NCBI GenBank assembly: GCA_013298745.1
Contig: JAAFIT010000043.1
Coordinates: forward strand, 1-10,898
Reading direction: 5' to 3'
Source of the DNA: Sphingomonadales bacterium
Lineage (GTDB): Bacteria > Pseudomonadota > Alphaproteobacteria > Sphingomonadales > Sphingomonadaceae
Length of the DNA stretch: 10,898 nt
Position numbers and translations under genes: made by a program
Notes under the pieces: model-generated
Seen by the model: the letters and a program-made list of their open reading frames with translations, nothing else
Database searches by the model: none
Told to the model about the DNA's origin: nothing
Shown here: positions 1 to 7,454 of the stretch, piece by piece
How positions within the stretch are numbered: position 1 is the stretch's first letter
How the letters are laid out: every line of letters begins with the position of its first letter

Positions 1-893
1 GGCGTCTGCCAGCGGATGATTTCGGGGACGGCTGCCGGGATTTTCGACGGATCGGCGATCAGCTTGGCCCATTCGGAAGGATATTGGTGGAAAGCATGCG
101 CCGCCCCCGACATCGAATTGCGCGTCGTGTCATTGCCGCCGACGATCAGCAGGATGAGGTTGCCGGTGCGTTCCTGGAACGGCATGTTCCCCATGCTTTC
201 CGAATGCGCCATCAGCGAGATCAGATCGTCGGTCGGCGGCAGCGCGCGGCGTTCGGCGAAAAGCCGGTCGAAGTAATTGGTCATGTCGATCAGATGCTGC
301 TGGCGAATGTCCTTGGTGGCGGGGTTCAACGCCGCCTCGATATCGCCGCCCCAATCGGACCATTCGGTCAGCTTGCGCCGGTCTTCCCAGGGGAAATCGA
401 ACAATATGGCGAGCATCTGCGTCGTCAGTTCGATGCTGACCTTGTCGACCCAGTCGAATTCCTCGCCAAAGGGCAGGGTGTCGAGCAGTTCGGCGGTGCG
501 CTGGCGCACGCTGGCTTGCATCTTGACGATTTCGGACGGGCCGAAGCTCGGGGTCACCACCCGGCGCTGCTCGCCATGCTTGGGGCGATCCATGGCGATG
601 AACTGCGGCAGGTTGAACTCACCCATCAGGTCGACAACGGTGATGCCGCCAAAGGTGTGGCTGGAGGAGAAGATGTCCGGCCGCGCTTCGACCGCCATGA
701 TGTCGGCATGGTTGGAGACCGACCAATAGGGGCCGAACGGGCTGTCGGCACAGAAATGCACCGGCGCTTCGGCGCGCAGCCGGGCAAACCACGGCCGCCA
801 GGTGTCGTTCACGTAAAGCGATGGATCGGTGACATCGATCCGGTTGAGCGGTGTTGTCTCGGCTGGATCACCGGCGCGCAATTGCGTGGCCAT
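1..893 (-). CDS. Cytochrome P450, CYP153-like (alkane/terminal hydroxylase type), C-terminus beyond window
   Basis: Reading the minus strand from 893 gives 297 codons with no stop before the left edge. The I-helix oxygen-activation motif is at residues 252-258 (GGNDTTR, with acid-alcohol pair D255-T256), followed by NSMSG. The K-helix ExxR motif is at E291-R294. The stretches FIAMDRPKHGEQRRVV, FDWVDKVSIELTTQML and LFDFPWEDRRKLTEWSD resemble CYP153 enzymes as I remember them. That family is soluble, hydroxylates the terminal carbon of medium-chain alkanes and related compounds, and takes electrons from a ferredoxin and ferredoxin reductase; neither partner is visible here. The haem-binding cysteine loop and about 120-170 residues are missing because the window ends. 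ATG at 893 is preferred to the in-frame ATG at 899: the purine-rich GGGGGAG is about 8 bases before the former but only 2 before the latter. The gene is divergent from the DUF1330 gene. Membership of the P450 superfamily is near certain; the CYP153 assignment is strong but from memory, and the substrate is inferred. Confidence 0.93.
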   Translation of the reverse strand, partial: MATQLRAGDPAETTPLNRIDVTDPSLYVNDTWRPWFARLRAEAPVHFCADSPFGPYWSVSNHADIMAVEARPDIFSSSHTFGGITVVDLMGEFNLPQFIAMDRPKHGEQRRVVTPSFGPSEIVKMQASVRQRTAELLDTLPFGEEFDWVDKVSIELTTQMLAILFDFPWEDRRKLTEWSDWGGDIEAALNPATKDIRQQHLIDMTNYFDRLFAERRALPPTDDLISLMAHSESMGNMPFQERTGNLILLIVGGNDTTRNSMSGAAHAFHQYPSEWAKLIADPSKIPAAVPEIIRWQT

Positions 894-960
894 CGTCATA
901 TCTCCCCCAAACTATCGCTTCCGGTCGTTTCGCCGGATTTTCGTTGATGCTAACCTCGAA

Positions 961-969
961 TTATCCACA
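961..969 (+). promoter_or_regulatory. Perfect DnaA-box match (TTATCCACA) in the divergent gap
   Basis: The nine bases TTATCCACA match the bacterial DnaA box consensus TTATNCACA exactly. The site lies between the P450 start (893) and the DUF1330 start (988), touching a possible earlier DUF1330 ATG at 970. A given 9-mer is expected by chance on either strand about 0.08 times in a window of this size. Only one box is seen and there is no AT-rich unwinding region, so this is not an origin. Binding by DnaA, or control of the flanking genes, is inference. Confidence 0.4.
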
Positions 970-987
970 ATGCGAGCCTATCAAAAC

Positions 988-1398
988 ATGCCGATCGACC
1001 GTTCCATTGATCCCACCGCCGACCAGGTTCGGCACCTGCGTGATACCGGCCGCGACGGCCCAATCGTCATGCTCAACCTGCTGAAATTTCGGGCCAAGGC
1101 CGCCTATGACGATGGCGAGGAGATGACGGGTGCGCAGGCCTATGCCCGCTATCAGCACGCCTTCACCGTGACGGTGGGGGCATTGAGCCAGGCCGAGGTG
1201 CTTTATGAAGGCCCGGCCGAGCAGGTGTTCATCGGCATGGCCGGCACGCCGGAGACCGATTGGGACATGGTGCTGCTGGTGCGTTACCCGAGCCGCCAGC
1301 ACTTTCTCGGCATGATGGCGGACCCGACCTACAAGCAGGCGCTGCGCCATCGTTACGCAGGTCTGGAACGCACGGTTTTGCTGCAATGCGGGGGATAG
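988..1398 (+). CDS. DUF1330 domain-containing protein
   Basis: This is a small soluble protein of 136 residues from ATG 988, or 142 from the in-frame ATG 970. It carries the hallmarks of DUF1330: an early conserved-looking IDPTADQV segment, the core strand PIVMLNLLKFR, a central AYARYQHAF helix, and a C-terminal VRYPSRQHFLGMMADPTY segment. The family folds as a dimeric ferredoxin-like alpha/beta barrel; no general enzymatic role is established, so no function is assigned. Neither start has a clear ribosome binding site. I chose 988 because the residues after it look family-like and because 970 would overlap the DnaA-box match. The gene is divergent from the P450, with only 94 bases between the starts, so the two may share regulatory DNA. 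It ends 33 bases before mrr with no terminator visible. Confidence 0.82.
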   Translation: MPIDRSIDPTADQVRHLRDTGRDGPIVMLNLLKFRAKAAYDDGEEMTGAQAYARYQHAFTVTVGALSQAEVLYEGPAEQVFIGMAGTPETDWDMVLLVRYPSRQHFLGMMADPTYKQALRHRYAGLERTVLLQCGG

Positions 1399-1431
1399 CA
1401 ATCGCAGCCGTTATCGCGCTAATTCTGTCGA

Positions 1432-2370
1432 ATGGCGATTCCAGATTTTCAAACCCTCATGCGGCCCGTGCTCGAAGCCGCCGCCAAGACTGACGGAGAG
1501 ACTTCGGTCAAATCAATCGCTCCGATTATTGCCAAGCAATTTTCGCTGACCGACGATGACCTTGCGCAGATGCTTACAAGCGGTCGAGCACCGACATTTA
1601 AGAACCGCCTGCACTGGGCAAAGACATTTCTGGATCGTGCTCAGGTTCTGCATTCAACGCGCCGGAGGTACTTCATTGTCACTGACCGTGGTCGTGCGCT
1701 TCTAGCAAAGGATGCGGCTGCGATATCCATGAAAACGCTTGAACAATATCCGGAGTATCGTGCTTGGCGTGCGCCAGCCGAGGTTGCAGATGCAGGCGTT
1801 AAGTCTCCGACCCAAATCGTCGTGACCCAATTGCAAACACCCGAGGAAGTTATCGAGCAGGGGGTTCAGACCATTCACGTCGATCTGCAAAGAACAGTTT
1901 TGGAGCGTTTCCAGTCAGCCTCGCCAGCTTTTTTCGAGCGCGTTGTGATCGATCTCTTGCTCGCAATGGGTTTTGGGGGTGGCCAACTTGATCGCGGCCT
2001 TGTCATGGGGAAGGCAGGCGACGGCGGCATCGACGGAATTGTTCAACAGGACGAACTTGGCCTCGACGCGATTTATGTCCAAGCCAAGCGTTATGCTACT
2101 GGCAACACGGTCGGTCGGCCCGATATCCAGAAGTTTGTTGGCAGCATGACAGGCGAGAGCGCCAGCAAAGGCGTCTTCGTAACGACTTCGCGCTTCAGCC
2201 AGGAGGCTTTGGAGTTTGTCGGCAAGGTGCAGCAGCGGATCAAGCTGATCGACGGCGAACGTTTTGCCGAACTTGCGGTCCGTCACGGCATTGGTGTCCG
2301 AACGCGCCAAACGTTCACGCTAAAGGCCTTGGACGAAGATTATTTCGACGATGATCTGGGCGCATCGTGA
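1432..2370 (+). CDS. mrr: Mrr-type restriction endonuclease (type IV, modification-dependent)
   Basis: The 312-residue protein matches E. coli Mrr (about 304 residues) in layout. An N-terminal winged-helix Mrr_N domain (about 1-90, beginning MAIPDFQTLMRPVL) includes the recognisable TSGRAPTFKNRLHWA segment. A less conserved linker follows to about 150. The C-terminal PD-(D/E)xK catalytic domain (about 160-290) carries E169 in the first helix, D201 within GDGGIDG (196-202), and Q217-x-K219 in YVQAKRY, then VGRPDIQKF and KGVFVTTSRFS. The family cuts DNA carrying foreign methylation and in E. coli is also linked to DNA damage. ATG 1432 is supported by alignment with the E. coli N-terminus, although no good ribosome binding site precedes it. 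Base composition is foreign: 67 of 120 bases are G or C at 1681-1800, against 81 of 120 in sdhA at 4561-4680, with more A/T-ending codons. No methyltransferase or other defence gene adjoins it, so it appears to be a lone acquired gene beside a housekeeping operon. All catalytic residues are present, so it is probably active. Confidence 0.93.
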   Translation: MAIPDFQTLMRPVLEAAAKTDGETSVKSIAPIIAKQFSLTDDDLAQMLTSGRAPTFKNRLHWAKTFLDRAQVLHSTRRRYFIVTDRGRALLAKDAAAISMKTLEQYPEYRAWRAPAEVADAGVKSPTQIVVTQLQTPEEVIEQGVQTIHVDLQRTVLERFQSASPAFFERVVIDLLLAMGFGGGQLDRGLVMGKAGDGGIDGIVQQDELGLDAIYVQAKRYATGNTVGRPDIQKFVGSMTGESASKGVFVTTSRFSQEALEFVGKVQQRIKLIDGERFAELAVRHGIGVRTRQTFTLKALDEDYFDDDLGAS

Positions 2371-2389
2371 CCGCTGAGATTTTGGGCGG

Positions 2390-2430
2390 TTGCGCTGGCC
2401 GGTCTATCGCTTAATAGACCCTCGCATACT
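2390..2430 (+). promoter_or_regulatory. Candidate sdhCDAB promoter/operator with inverted repeat
   Basis: The 89-base gap between mrr and sdhC holds a perfect 7-bp inverted repeat: GGTCTAT at 2401-2407 and ATAGACC at 2414-2420, six bases apart. A -10-like CATACT lies at 2425-2430, which would put the repeat over the -35 region, as for an operator. A second reading uses TTGCGC at 2390-2395 with a weak -10 inside the repeat. The repeat is not followed by a T-run, so it is a poor intrinsic terminator for mrr. The promoter assignment is weak; the repeat itself is certain. Confidence 0.3.
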
Positions 2431-2459
2431 AGCGACCCGCAACCGATTGGGATTGAAGC

Positions 2460-2864
2460 ATGGCTGGCCGTCCAACTTCGCCGCGACCGTTATCGCCGCA
2501 CCTCGGCATCTGGAAATGGCAGATCCATGCCATCGTCTCGATCCTGCACCGCATCACCGGCAACGCCATGGCGCTGGGCGCCGTCGTGCTGTTCCTGTGG
2601 TGGCTGATTGCTGCGGCTACCGGGCCCGAGGCCTATGCGACCTTCATGGCCGTCGCCACCGGCTGGTTCGGCAAGCTTATCGCCTTCGGCCTCACCTGGG
2701 TGTTCTTCCAGCATCTCTGCTCGGGCATTCGCCATCTGATCATGGACACCGGCCAGGGCTTTGATCTGGCCACCAGCCGCACCATGGCGACGGCGACGCT
2801 GATTGCCTCGATAACTCTGACGATCCTCACCTGGATCGTCATCGCCATGACCAAGGGGATTTGA
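2460..2864 (+). CDS. sdhC: Succinate dehydrogenase cytochrome b556 subunit
   Basis: This is the first membrane anchor of complex II (134 residues; E. coli SdhC has 129). It holds haem b and forms part of the ubiquinone site in the inner membrane. The N-terminal RPTSPRPLSPHL and the SILHRITG motif (27-34) are diagnostic. S27 and R31 correspond to the quinone-site residues of E. coli SdhC. H85 in HLCSGIRHLIMD matches the axial haem ligand H84. Three hydrophobic segments (about 25-53, 67-92, 107-131) fit the three-helix topology. A GGGA ribosome binding site lies 7 bases before the ATG. It is the first gene of a compact sdhCDAB operon, and the stop is followed after 3 bases by the sdhD ATG. Confidence 0.96.
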   Translation: MAGRPTSPRPLSPHLGIWKWQIHAIVSILHRITGNAMALGAVVLFLWWLIAAATGPEAYATFMAVATGWFGKLIAFGLTWVFFQHLCSGIRHLIMDTGQGFDLATSRTMATATLIASITLTILTWIVIAMTKGI

Positions 2865-2867
2865 GCC

Positions 2868-3251
2868 ATGGGTGCCGGAACCGATCTCGGCCGCGTTCGC
2901 GGCTTGGGCGCCGCCAAGGATGGCGTGCATCACTGGTGGCTGCAACGCGTCACCGCCATCGCCAACATCGTGCTGGTGCTGTGGTTCGTCTTCTCGCTCG
3001 TCCGCCTGCCGGCGCTGGATTATTCGAGCGTGACGCTGTGGCTGCGGCAGCCTGTCGCTGCGGTGCCGATGCTGCTGCTCATCGTCTCGGTTTTCTGGCA
3101 TCTCCGCCTGGGTGTGCAGGTGTTGATTGAAGATTATGTCCAGGGGCCGGCGCGCATCATCGCGATGCTGGCCTTGAATTTCTACACGCTTGCGGGGGGT
3201 GCAGCAGCCATCTTCGCAGTGTTCAAGATTGCGCTTGGAGCGGCAGCATGA
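2868..3251 (+). CDS. sdhD: Succinate dehydrogenase hydrophobic membrane anchor subunit
   Basis: This is the second membrane anchor of complex II (127 residues; E. coli has 115). The motif [13 protein letters not shown] (21-33) and the segment [14 protein letters not shown] (78-91) are typical. H78 is the likely equivalent of E. coli SdhD H71, near the haem, and D89-Y90 match D82-Y83, where the tyrosine contacts ubiquinone. Three hydrophobic segments (about 29-47, 63-87, 97-123) are seen. A strong ribosome binding site AAGGGGA (2853-2859) overlaps the end of sdhC, 8 bases before the ATG. The last codon and stop overlap the sdhA start in an ATGA, suggesting translational coupling. Confidence 0.94.
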   Translation: MGAGTDLGRVRGLGAAKDGVHHWWLQRVTAIANIVLVLWFVFSLVRLPALDYSSVTLWLRQPVAAVPMLLLIVSVFWHLRLGVQVLIEDYVQGPARIIAMLALNFYTLAGGAAAIFAVFKIALGAAA

Positions 3252-5035
3252 CGGCGAGTTACCAGATTATCGACCATGTTTACGACGCCGTTGTCGTCGG
3301 CGCCGGCGGCTCGGGCCTGCGCGCCGCCATGGGCATCGCCGAAGCCGGGTTGAAGACGGCGTGCATCACCAAGGTGTTCCCCACCCGCTCGCACACCGTC
3401 GCAGCACAGGGCGGCATTGCGGCGTCGCTCGGCAACATGGGGCCGGATCACTGGACCTGGCACATGTACGACACGGTCAAGGGCAGCGACTGGCTCGGTG
3501 ACCAGGACGCTATCGAATATCTCTGCCGTGAAGCGCCAGCGGCGGTTTACGAGCTCGAACATTTCGGCGTGCCGTTCAGCCGCACCGAAGCCGGCAAGAT
3601 CTATCAGCGCCCGTTCGGCGGCATGATGCAGAACATGGGCAATGGCCCGCCGGCGCAGCGCACCTGTGCCGCGGCCGATCGCACCGGCCACGCCATGCTG
3701 CACGCGCTCTACCAGCAGAGCCTCAAGTACAGCACCGATTTCTACATCGAATATTTCGCCATCGATCTGATCATGGTGAATGGTGAATGCCGCGGCGTCA
3801 TCGCCATCAACATGGACGATGGCAGCATCCACCGCTTCCGCAGCCACAAGACCGTGCTCGCCACCGGCGGCTATGGCCGCTGCTATTTCTCCGCCACCTC
3901 GGCCCACACCAGCACCGGTGACGGCGGCGGCATGGCGATCCGCGCCGGCGTGCCGATGCAGGACATGGAGTTCGTCCAGTTCCACCCGACCGGCATCTAT
4001 GGCGCCGGCGTGCTGATCACCGAAGGCGCGCGCGGGGAGGGCGGCTATCTCACCAACTCACAGGGCGAACGCTTCATGGAGCGCTATGCCCCGAGCGCCA
4101 AGGACCTCGCCTCGCGCGATGTCGTCAGCCGCTCGATGGCGATGGAAATCCGCGAAGGCCGCGGCGTCGGCAAGGACGGCGACCATATCAACCTGCACTT
4201 GAATCACATCGATCCGGCCGTGCTCCACGAACGCCTGCCCGGCATTTCGGAAACCGCGAAGGTCTTCGCCGGCGTCGATGTCACCAAGGAGCCGATCCCG
4301 GTCACGCCGACGGTGCACTACAACATGGGCGGCATCCCGACCAATTATCACGGCGAAGTCGTGACGTTGAAGGATGGCGACCCCGATTCGGTCGTCCCTG
4401 GCCTGTTCGCCGTGGGCGAAGCGGCGTGCGTTTCAGTGCACGGCGCCAACCGCCTCGGCTCCAACAGCCTCATCGATCTCGTCGTCTTCGGCCGCGCCAC
4501 CGCGCACCGCATCGGCGCCACGTTGAAGCCCGGCACCGCGCATCCGCCGCTGCCCAAGGACAGCGCCGATATGGCGCTCGGTCGCCTCGATGGCTTCCGC
4601 CATGCCAAGGGCGGCTCGGGCACCAGCGAAGTGCGCCTTGCGATGCAGAAGACGATGCAGGCCAATGCCGCGGTGTTCCGCACCAGCGAAATCCTCGACG
4701 AAGGCACCCGCAAGATCGACGCGATCTACCAGCGCATGGCCGATATCGGCATCCAGGACCGCTCGCTCGTTTTCAATACCGATCTCATCGAAACGCTCGA
4801 GCTCGACAACATGATCGGCCAGGCCGTGCTGACGATGCACATGGCCAGATCGCGTCACGAAAGCCGCGGAGCGCACATGCACGAGGATTTCCCCAACCGC
4901 GACGACGAGAAGTTCATGAACCACTCGCTCGGCTGGTTCCGCGACGGCGCCGTCGAACTCGCCCAGCGCCCGGTGCACACCTACACGCTCACCGACGAGA
5001 TCGAGTATATCAAGCCCAAGGCGCGGGTTTACTGA
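3248..5035 (+). CDS. sdhA: Succinate dehydrogenase flavoprotein subunit
   Basis: This is the catalytic subunit of complex II. It oxidises succinate to fumarate on the cytoplasmic face and passes electrons through FAD to SdhB (595 residues; E. coli has 588). The dinucleotide-binding [12 protein letters not shown] motif is at about 16-27. H49 in [10 protein letters not shown] is the covalent FAD attachment site. Active-site equivalents are H246 (HPTGIYG), the proton-shuttle R290 (in SRDVVSRS), H357 (VHYNMGG) and R402 ([11 protein letters not shown]). Their spacing follows E. coli H242, R286, H354 and R399 to within one residue. The C-terminal capping and helical region is complete and ends in KPKARVY. 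The start overlaps the sdhD stop by 4 bases, with GGAGCGG upstream as ribosome binding site. No missing residues or frameshifts were seen. Confidence 0.98.
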   Translation: MTASYQIIDHVYDAVVVGAGGSGLRAAMGIAEAGLKTACITKVFPTRSHTVAAQGGIAASLGNMGPDHWTWHMYDTVKGSDWLGDQDAIEYLCREAPAAVYELEHFGVPFSRTEAGKIYQRPFGGMMQNMGNGPPAQRTCAAADRTGHAMLHALYQQSLKYSTDFYIEYFAIDLIMVNGECRGVIAINMDDGSIHRFRSHKTVLATGGYGRCYFSATSAHTSTGDGGGMAIRAGVPMQDMEFVQFHPTGIYGAGVLITEGARGEGGYLTNSQGERFMERYAPSAKDLASRDVVSRSMAMEIREGRGVGKDGDHINLHLNHIDPAVLHERLPGISETAKVFAGVDVTKEPIPVTPTVHYNMGGIPTNYHGEVVTLKDGDPDSVVPGLFAVGEAACVSVHGANRLGSNSLIDLVVFGRATAHRIGATLKPGTAHPPLPKDSADMALGRLDGFRHAKGGSGTSEVRLAMQKTMQANAAVFRTSEILDEGTRKIDAIYQRMADIGIQDRSLVFNTDLIETLELDNMIGQAVLTMHMARSRHESRGAHMHEDFPNRDDEKFMNHSLGWFRDGAVELAQRPVHTYTLTDEIEYIKPKARVY

Positions 5036-5045
5036 GGAAGCGACG

Positions 5046-5831
5046 ATGGCCGAATTTTCCCTCCCCGCGAACAGCAAGATCTCCTCGGCCGGCAAGCGCT
5101 ATCCGGCGCCGGCGGGGGCGAAGAACGTCCGTGCGTTCAAGATCTATCGCTGGAACCCTGATGATGGCGCCAACCCGCGCTATGACACTTATGAACTCGA
5201 TCTCGATGCCACCGGCCCGATGGTTCTCGATGCGCTGATCAAGATCAAGTCCGAGGTCGATTCGACGCTGACCTTCCGCCGGTCGTGCCGCGAGGGCATC
5301 TGCGGGTCGTGCTCGATGAACATCGATGGGCTCAACACGCTCGCCTGCACCCAGGCGATCGCCGATATCAAGGGCGAGGTGCGGATCACGCCGCTGCCGC
5401 ACATGGAAGTCGTCAAGGACCTTGTCCCCGATTTCAAGCACTTCTATGCACAATATGCCTCGATCAAGCCGTGGCTGCAGACCGTCACGCCGACACCGTC
5501 GGGCAAGGAGCGTATCCAGTCGGTCGAGGAGCGCGCCAAGCTCGACGGGCTCTACGAGTGCATCCTCTGCGCCTGCTGCTCGACGGCGTGCCCAAGCTAT
5601 TGGTGGAACAGCGACAAGTTCCTCGGCCCCGCCATCCTGCTGCAGGCCTATCGCTGGCTGGCGGACAGCCGCGACGAGATGACCGGCGAGCGGCTCGATG
5701 CGCTCGAGGATCCGTTCCGGCTGTATCGCTGCCACACGATCATGAACTGCTCGAATGTCTGCCCCAAGGGTTTGAATCCCGCCAAGGCGATTGCCGAGAT
5801 CAAGATCATGATGGTCGAGCGAGCCGGCTGA
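5046..5831 (+). CDS. sdhB: Succinate dehydrogenase iron-sulfur subunit
   Basis: SdhB relays electrons from FAD to ubiquinone through three iron-sulfur clusters. The [2Fe-2S] ligands are C81, C86, C89 and C101 (CREGICGSC then LAC). The [4Fe-4S] ligands are C172, C175, C178 and C239. The [3Fe-4S] ligands are C182, C229 and C235. Spacing is identical to E. coli from the second cluster onward (offset 23). At 261 residues it is longer than E. coli SdhB (238) because of an N-terminal extension of about 25 residues, which I remember as usual in alphaproteobacteria. The ribosome binding site GAGGAAG overlaps the sdhA stop and precedes the ATG by about 5 bases. It is the last gene of the operon, followed by a cluster of palindromes. 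Confidence 0.98.
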   Translation: MAEFSLPANSKISSAGKRYPAPAGAKNVRAFKIYRWNPDDGANPRYDTYELDLDATGPMVLDALIKIKSEVDSTLTFRRSCREGICGSCSMNIDGLNTLACTQAIADIKGEVRITPLPHMEVVKDLVPDFKHFYAQYASIKPWLQTVTPTPSGKERIQSVEERAKLDGLYECILCACCSTACPSYWWNSDKFLGPAILLQAYRWLADSRDEMTGERLDALEDPFRLYRCHTIMNCSNVCPKGLNPAKAIAEIKIMMVERAG

Positions 5832-5848
5832 CCGCAGCGTAGCTGCGG
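5832..5848 (+). terminator. Hairpin immediately after the sdhB stop
   Basis: CCGCAG (5832-5837) and CTGCGG (5843-5848) form a perfect 6-bp stem with a 5-base loop, starting at the base after the sdhB stop codon. There is no T-run behind it, so it is not a canonical intrinsic terminator. It may protect the 3' end of the sdh mRNA or help Rho-dependent termination; both are inference. Confidence 0.35.
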
Positions 5849-5878
5849 ACAGACTCCGCGAGCGCTCGGCCAGCGGGG

Positions 5879-5899
5879 CGAGGCGTTCGTCACGCCTCG
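5879..5899 (+). repeat. Palindrome, 7-bp stem with 7-base loop
   Basis: CGAGGCG (5879-5885) and CGCCTCG (5893-5899) are perfectly complementary around a 7-base loop. A separate 10-base perfect palindrome, CGAGCGCTCG, sits just upstream at 5859-5868. It is the middle member of a row of hairpins in the 187-base gap between sdhB and the amidase. Function unknown. Confidence 0.4.
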
Positions 5900-5910
5900 A
5901 ACTCGTCTGA

Positions 5911-5929
5911 CCCCGGATCAAGTCCGGGG
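5911..5929 (+). repeat. Palindromic intergenic repeat (CCCCGGA-TCAAG-TCCGGGG)
   Basis: CCCCGGA (5911-5917) and TCCGGGG (5923-5929) form a perfect 7-bp stem around TCAAG. From memory, this CCCGGATCAAGTCCGGG core is a very common dispersed palindrome between genes in sphingomonads and other alphaproteobacteria, so it is probably an interspersed repeat. A four-base T-run at 5943-5946 lies too far downstream for a standard terminator. Copy number cannot be judged from one window. Confidence 0.5.
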
Positions 5930-5983
5930 CAGGCTGCCTCAGTTTTGCCGCGGCCCTTCCTCGCCTCAGACCGCCCAACTCGG

Positions 5984-6012
5984 TTGCGCCCGACTCGCCA
6001 GCCCCGTATCTC
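5984..6012 (+). promoter_or_regulatory. amiC: Weak candidate promoter for the amidase gene
   Basis: TTGCGC (5984-5989) and TATCTC (6007-6012) are separated by 17 bases. Each matches the sigma-70 consensus at three of six positions. If used, transcription would begin near 6019, at the GTG start codon itself. That would agree with the absence of a ribosome binding site (leaderless mRNA). The match is weak and could be chance. Confidence 0.22.
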
Positions 6013-6018
6013 TGCCGC

Positions 6019-7392
6019 GTGCGTTTCCTCCTCGCTCTGCTGATCCTGCTTGCCCCGGCGCCGTTGCTCGCCGCGCGCGTGACCGACATCACCATCACCC
6101 CCGGCGTCGTCACGCTCAAAAGCGACGGCGCGATCGCCGTGGCGCACAGCCTCGCGCTGTCGAGCCCCGACCGGCTGGTCGTCGATCTTCCCGCCGTTGT
6201 TGCCGAGCGCCTGACGGCAGCGGGTGCCGGCAGCGTTACCGGCCTGCGTGTCGGCAATTTTTCGCCCGGTGTGGTGCGGGTCGTCATCGATCTCGCCGCC
6301 CCGCTCGAAATCGTCACGGCGCGGGCGAGCGGCTCCGGCAAGGACTGGTCACTGGTGCTGACGCTGCGGCGCGTGCCGATGACGGCGTTCACCACACAGG
6401 TGGCGCGTGGCCGCCGGCCGCTACCGGTGCTCGGCGCCGCCAGCGTGCCACCCGCACCGACGCGGCCGAGCGACAGCTTCGAATTGCCGGCGACAATGTT
6501 TGGTGGCGAAAAGACCGCCCCCAAACCGGCGTCCGCCGAAGCGCCAAAACCAGCCATCAGCGCGCCACCCCCCGAAGTGGCGGCGCCCGCAACCGTCGCC
6601 GCGCCCGCCATTGCATCGTCCCCAGCCCCTGACGTTGCGGCACCCACGCCCGAGCCACTGCCGCCCTTCACGCCGAAAACCCGTGCGCCCGGCGTTCGCC
6701 CCCGCTCCGGTGGCAAGCCGCTGGTCGTGATCGATGCCGGGCATGGCGGCAAGGATGTCGGCGCGATCAGCGTCAATGGCGGCTATGAAAAGAATGTGAC
6801 GCTGGCAATTGCGCAGGACACCGCCCGCCGCCTCGAAAAGTCCGGGAAGGTCCGCGTCAAGCTGACCCGTGCCGATGATCGCTTCATTCCCCTGGGCGGC
6901 CGTGTCGCCATTGCCCGGGCGGCGCGCGCCGATCTGTTCATCTCGATCCACGCCGACGCCGCCGGCAACGCCCAGGCGCGCGGCGCCAGTGTCTATACGC
7001 TGTCGTCGGTAGCGTCGGACGCGATCGCGGCGCGGCTGGCGGCGCGCGAAAACAAGGCGGACATCATCGGCGGCGTCAATCTGGGCGTCGAGGCGCCCGA
7101 TGTCGGCGATATCATGATCGATCTGTCGCGCCGCGCCACGGTCAATGTCTCGGTGGCGTTCGCCGAGATCCTGCAGGATGAACTGTCGAGCCGCATCCCT
7201 TTTCGTGGCGAATTCCACCATTTCGCCGGCTTCTGGGTGTTGAAGGCGCCCGATGTGCCGTCGGTGCTGCTCGAAACCGGCTATGTCACCAACAGTGAGG
7301 ATGCGGATTTCCTGTTCTCCGACAGCGGTCGTCGCAAGGTCGCCGAAGGCATCGCCCGCGCCGTCGAGCGACATTTGCTGGGGGACAAGTGA
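6019..7392 (+). CDS. amiC: Periplasmic N-acetylmuramoyl-L-alanine amidase (AmiC type)
   Basis: This enzyme cleaves the bond between N-acetylmuramic acid and L-alanine in peptidoglycan, typically at the septum during daughter-cell separation (457 residues). From the GTG start, a signal peptide spans about 1-19 (RFLLALLILLAPAPLLA). An AMIN septal-targeting domain follows (about 20-120). A long Pro/Ala-rich linker covers about 145-233, and the Amidase_3 domain about 235-455. Zinc ligands are H242 (DAGHGG), E257 (YEKNVT) and H311 (SIHAD); the catalytic glutamate is E419 (LLETGYVTN). An insertion at about 345-390 (ENKADIIGG through SRRATVNVS) corresponds to the autoinhibitory helix region of E. 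coli AmiB/AmiC, so activation by an EnvC/NlpD-like partner is expected. No ribosome binding site precedes the GTG, but no later start would keep the signal peptide. PBP1A follows after 62 bases on the same strand. Confidence 0.95.
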   Translation: MRFLLALLILLAPAPLLAARVTDITITPGVVTLKSDGAIAVAHSLALSSPDRLVVDLPAVVAERLTAAGAGSVTGLRVGNFSPGVVRVVIDLAAPLEIVTARASGSGKDWSLVLTLRRVPMTAFTTQVARGRRPLPVLGAASVPPAPTRPSDSFELPATMFGGEKTAPKPASAEAPKPAISAPPPEVAAPATVAAPAIASSPAPDVAAPTPEPLPPFTPKTRAPGVRPRSGGKPLVVIDAGHGGKDVGAISVNGGYEKNVTLAIAQDTARRLEKSGKVRVKLTRADDRFIPLGGRVAIARAARADLFISIHADAAGNAQARGASVYTLSSVASDAIAARLAARENKADIIGGVNLGVEAPDVGDIMIDLSRRATVNVSVAFAEILQDELSSRIPFRGEFHHFAGFWVLKAPDVPSVLLETGYVTNSEDADFLFSDSGRRKVAEGIARAVERHLLGDK

Positions 7393-7454
7393 CGCAGCGC
7401 TTCCCCTATGCCGTTCCACCGGCTATCGCGTTTCGGCAATCGGTCGGAGCTTGA

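Noticed and set aside
84..947. Plus-strand 287-codon open frame across the left end
   Set aside because: It is antisense to the P450, whose minus-strand reading has clear family motifs. The plus frame gives an Arg/Gly/His-rich sequence with no recognisable domain.
961..969. Replication origin at the DnaA-box match
   Set aside because: There is only a single box, with no cluster, no AT-rich unwinding element and no origin-linked genes.
2401..2420. Intrinsic terminator of mrr
   Set aside because: The stem is only 7 bp with A/T pairs, and the bases after it (CTCGCAT) lack a T-run.
5010..6776. Minus-strand 588-codon open frame
   Set aside because: It spans antisense of sdhB, the palindromic gap and part of amiC. 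It is low-complexity Ala/Gly/Arg-rich and incompatible with the clear genes on the plus strand.
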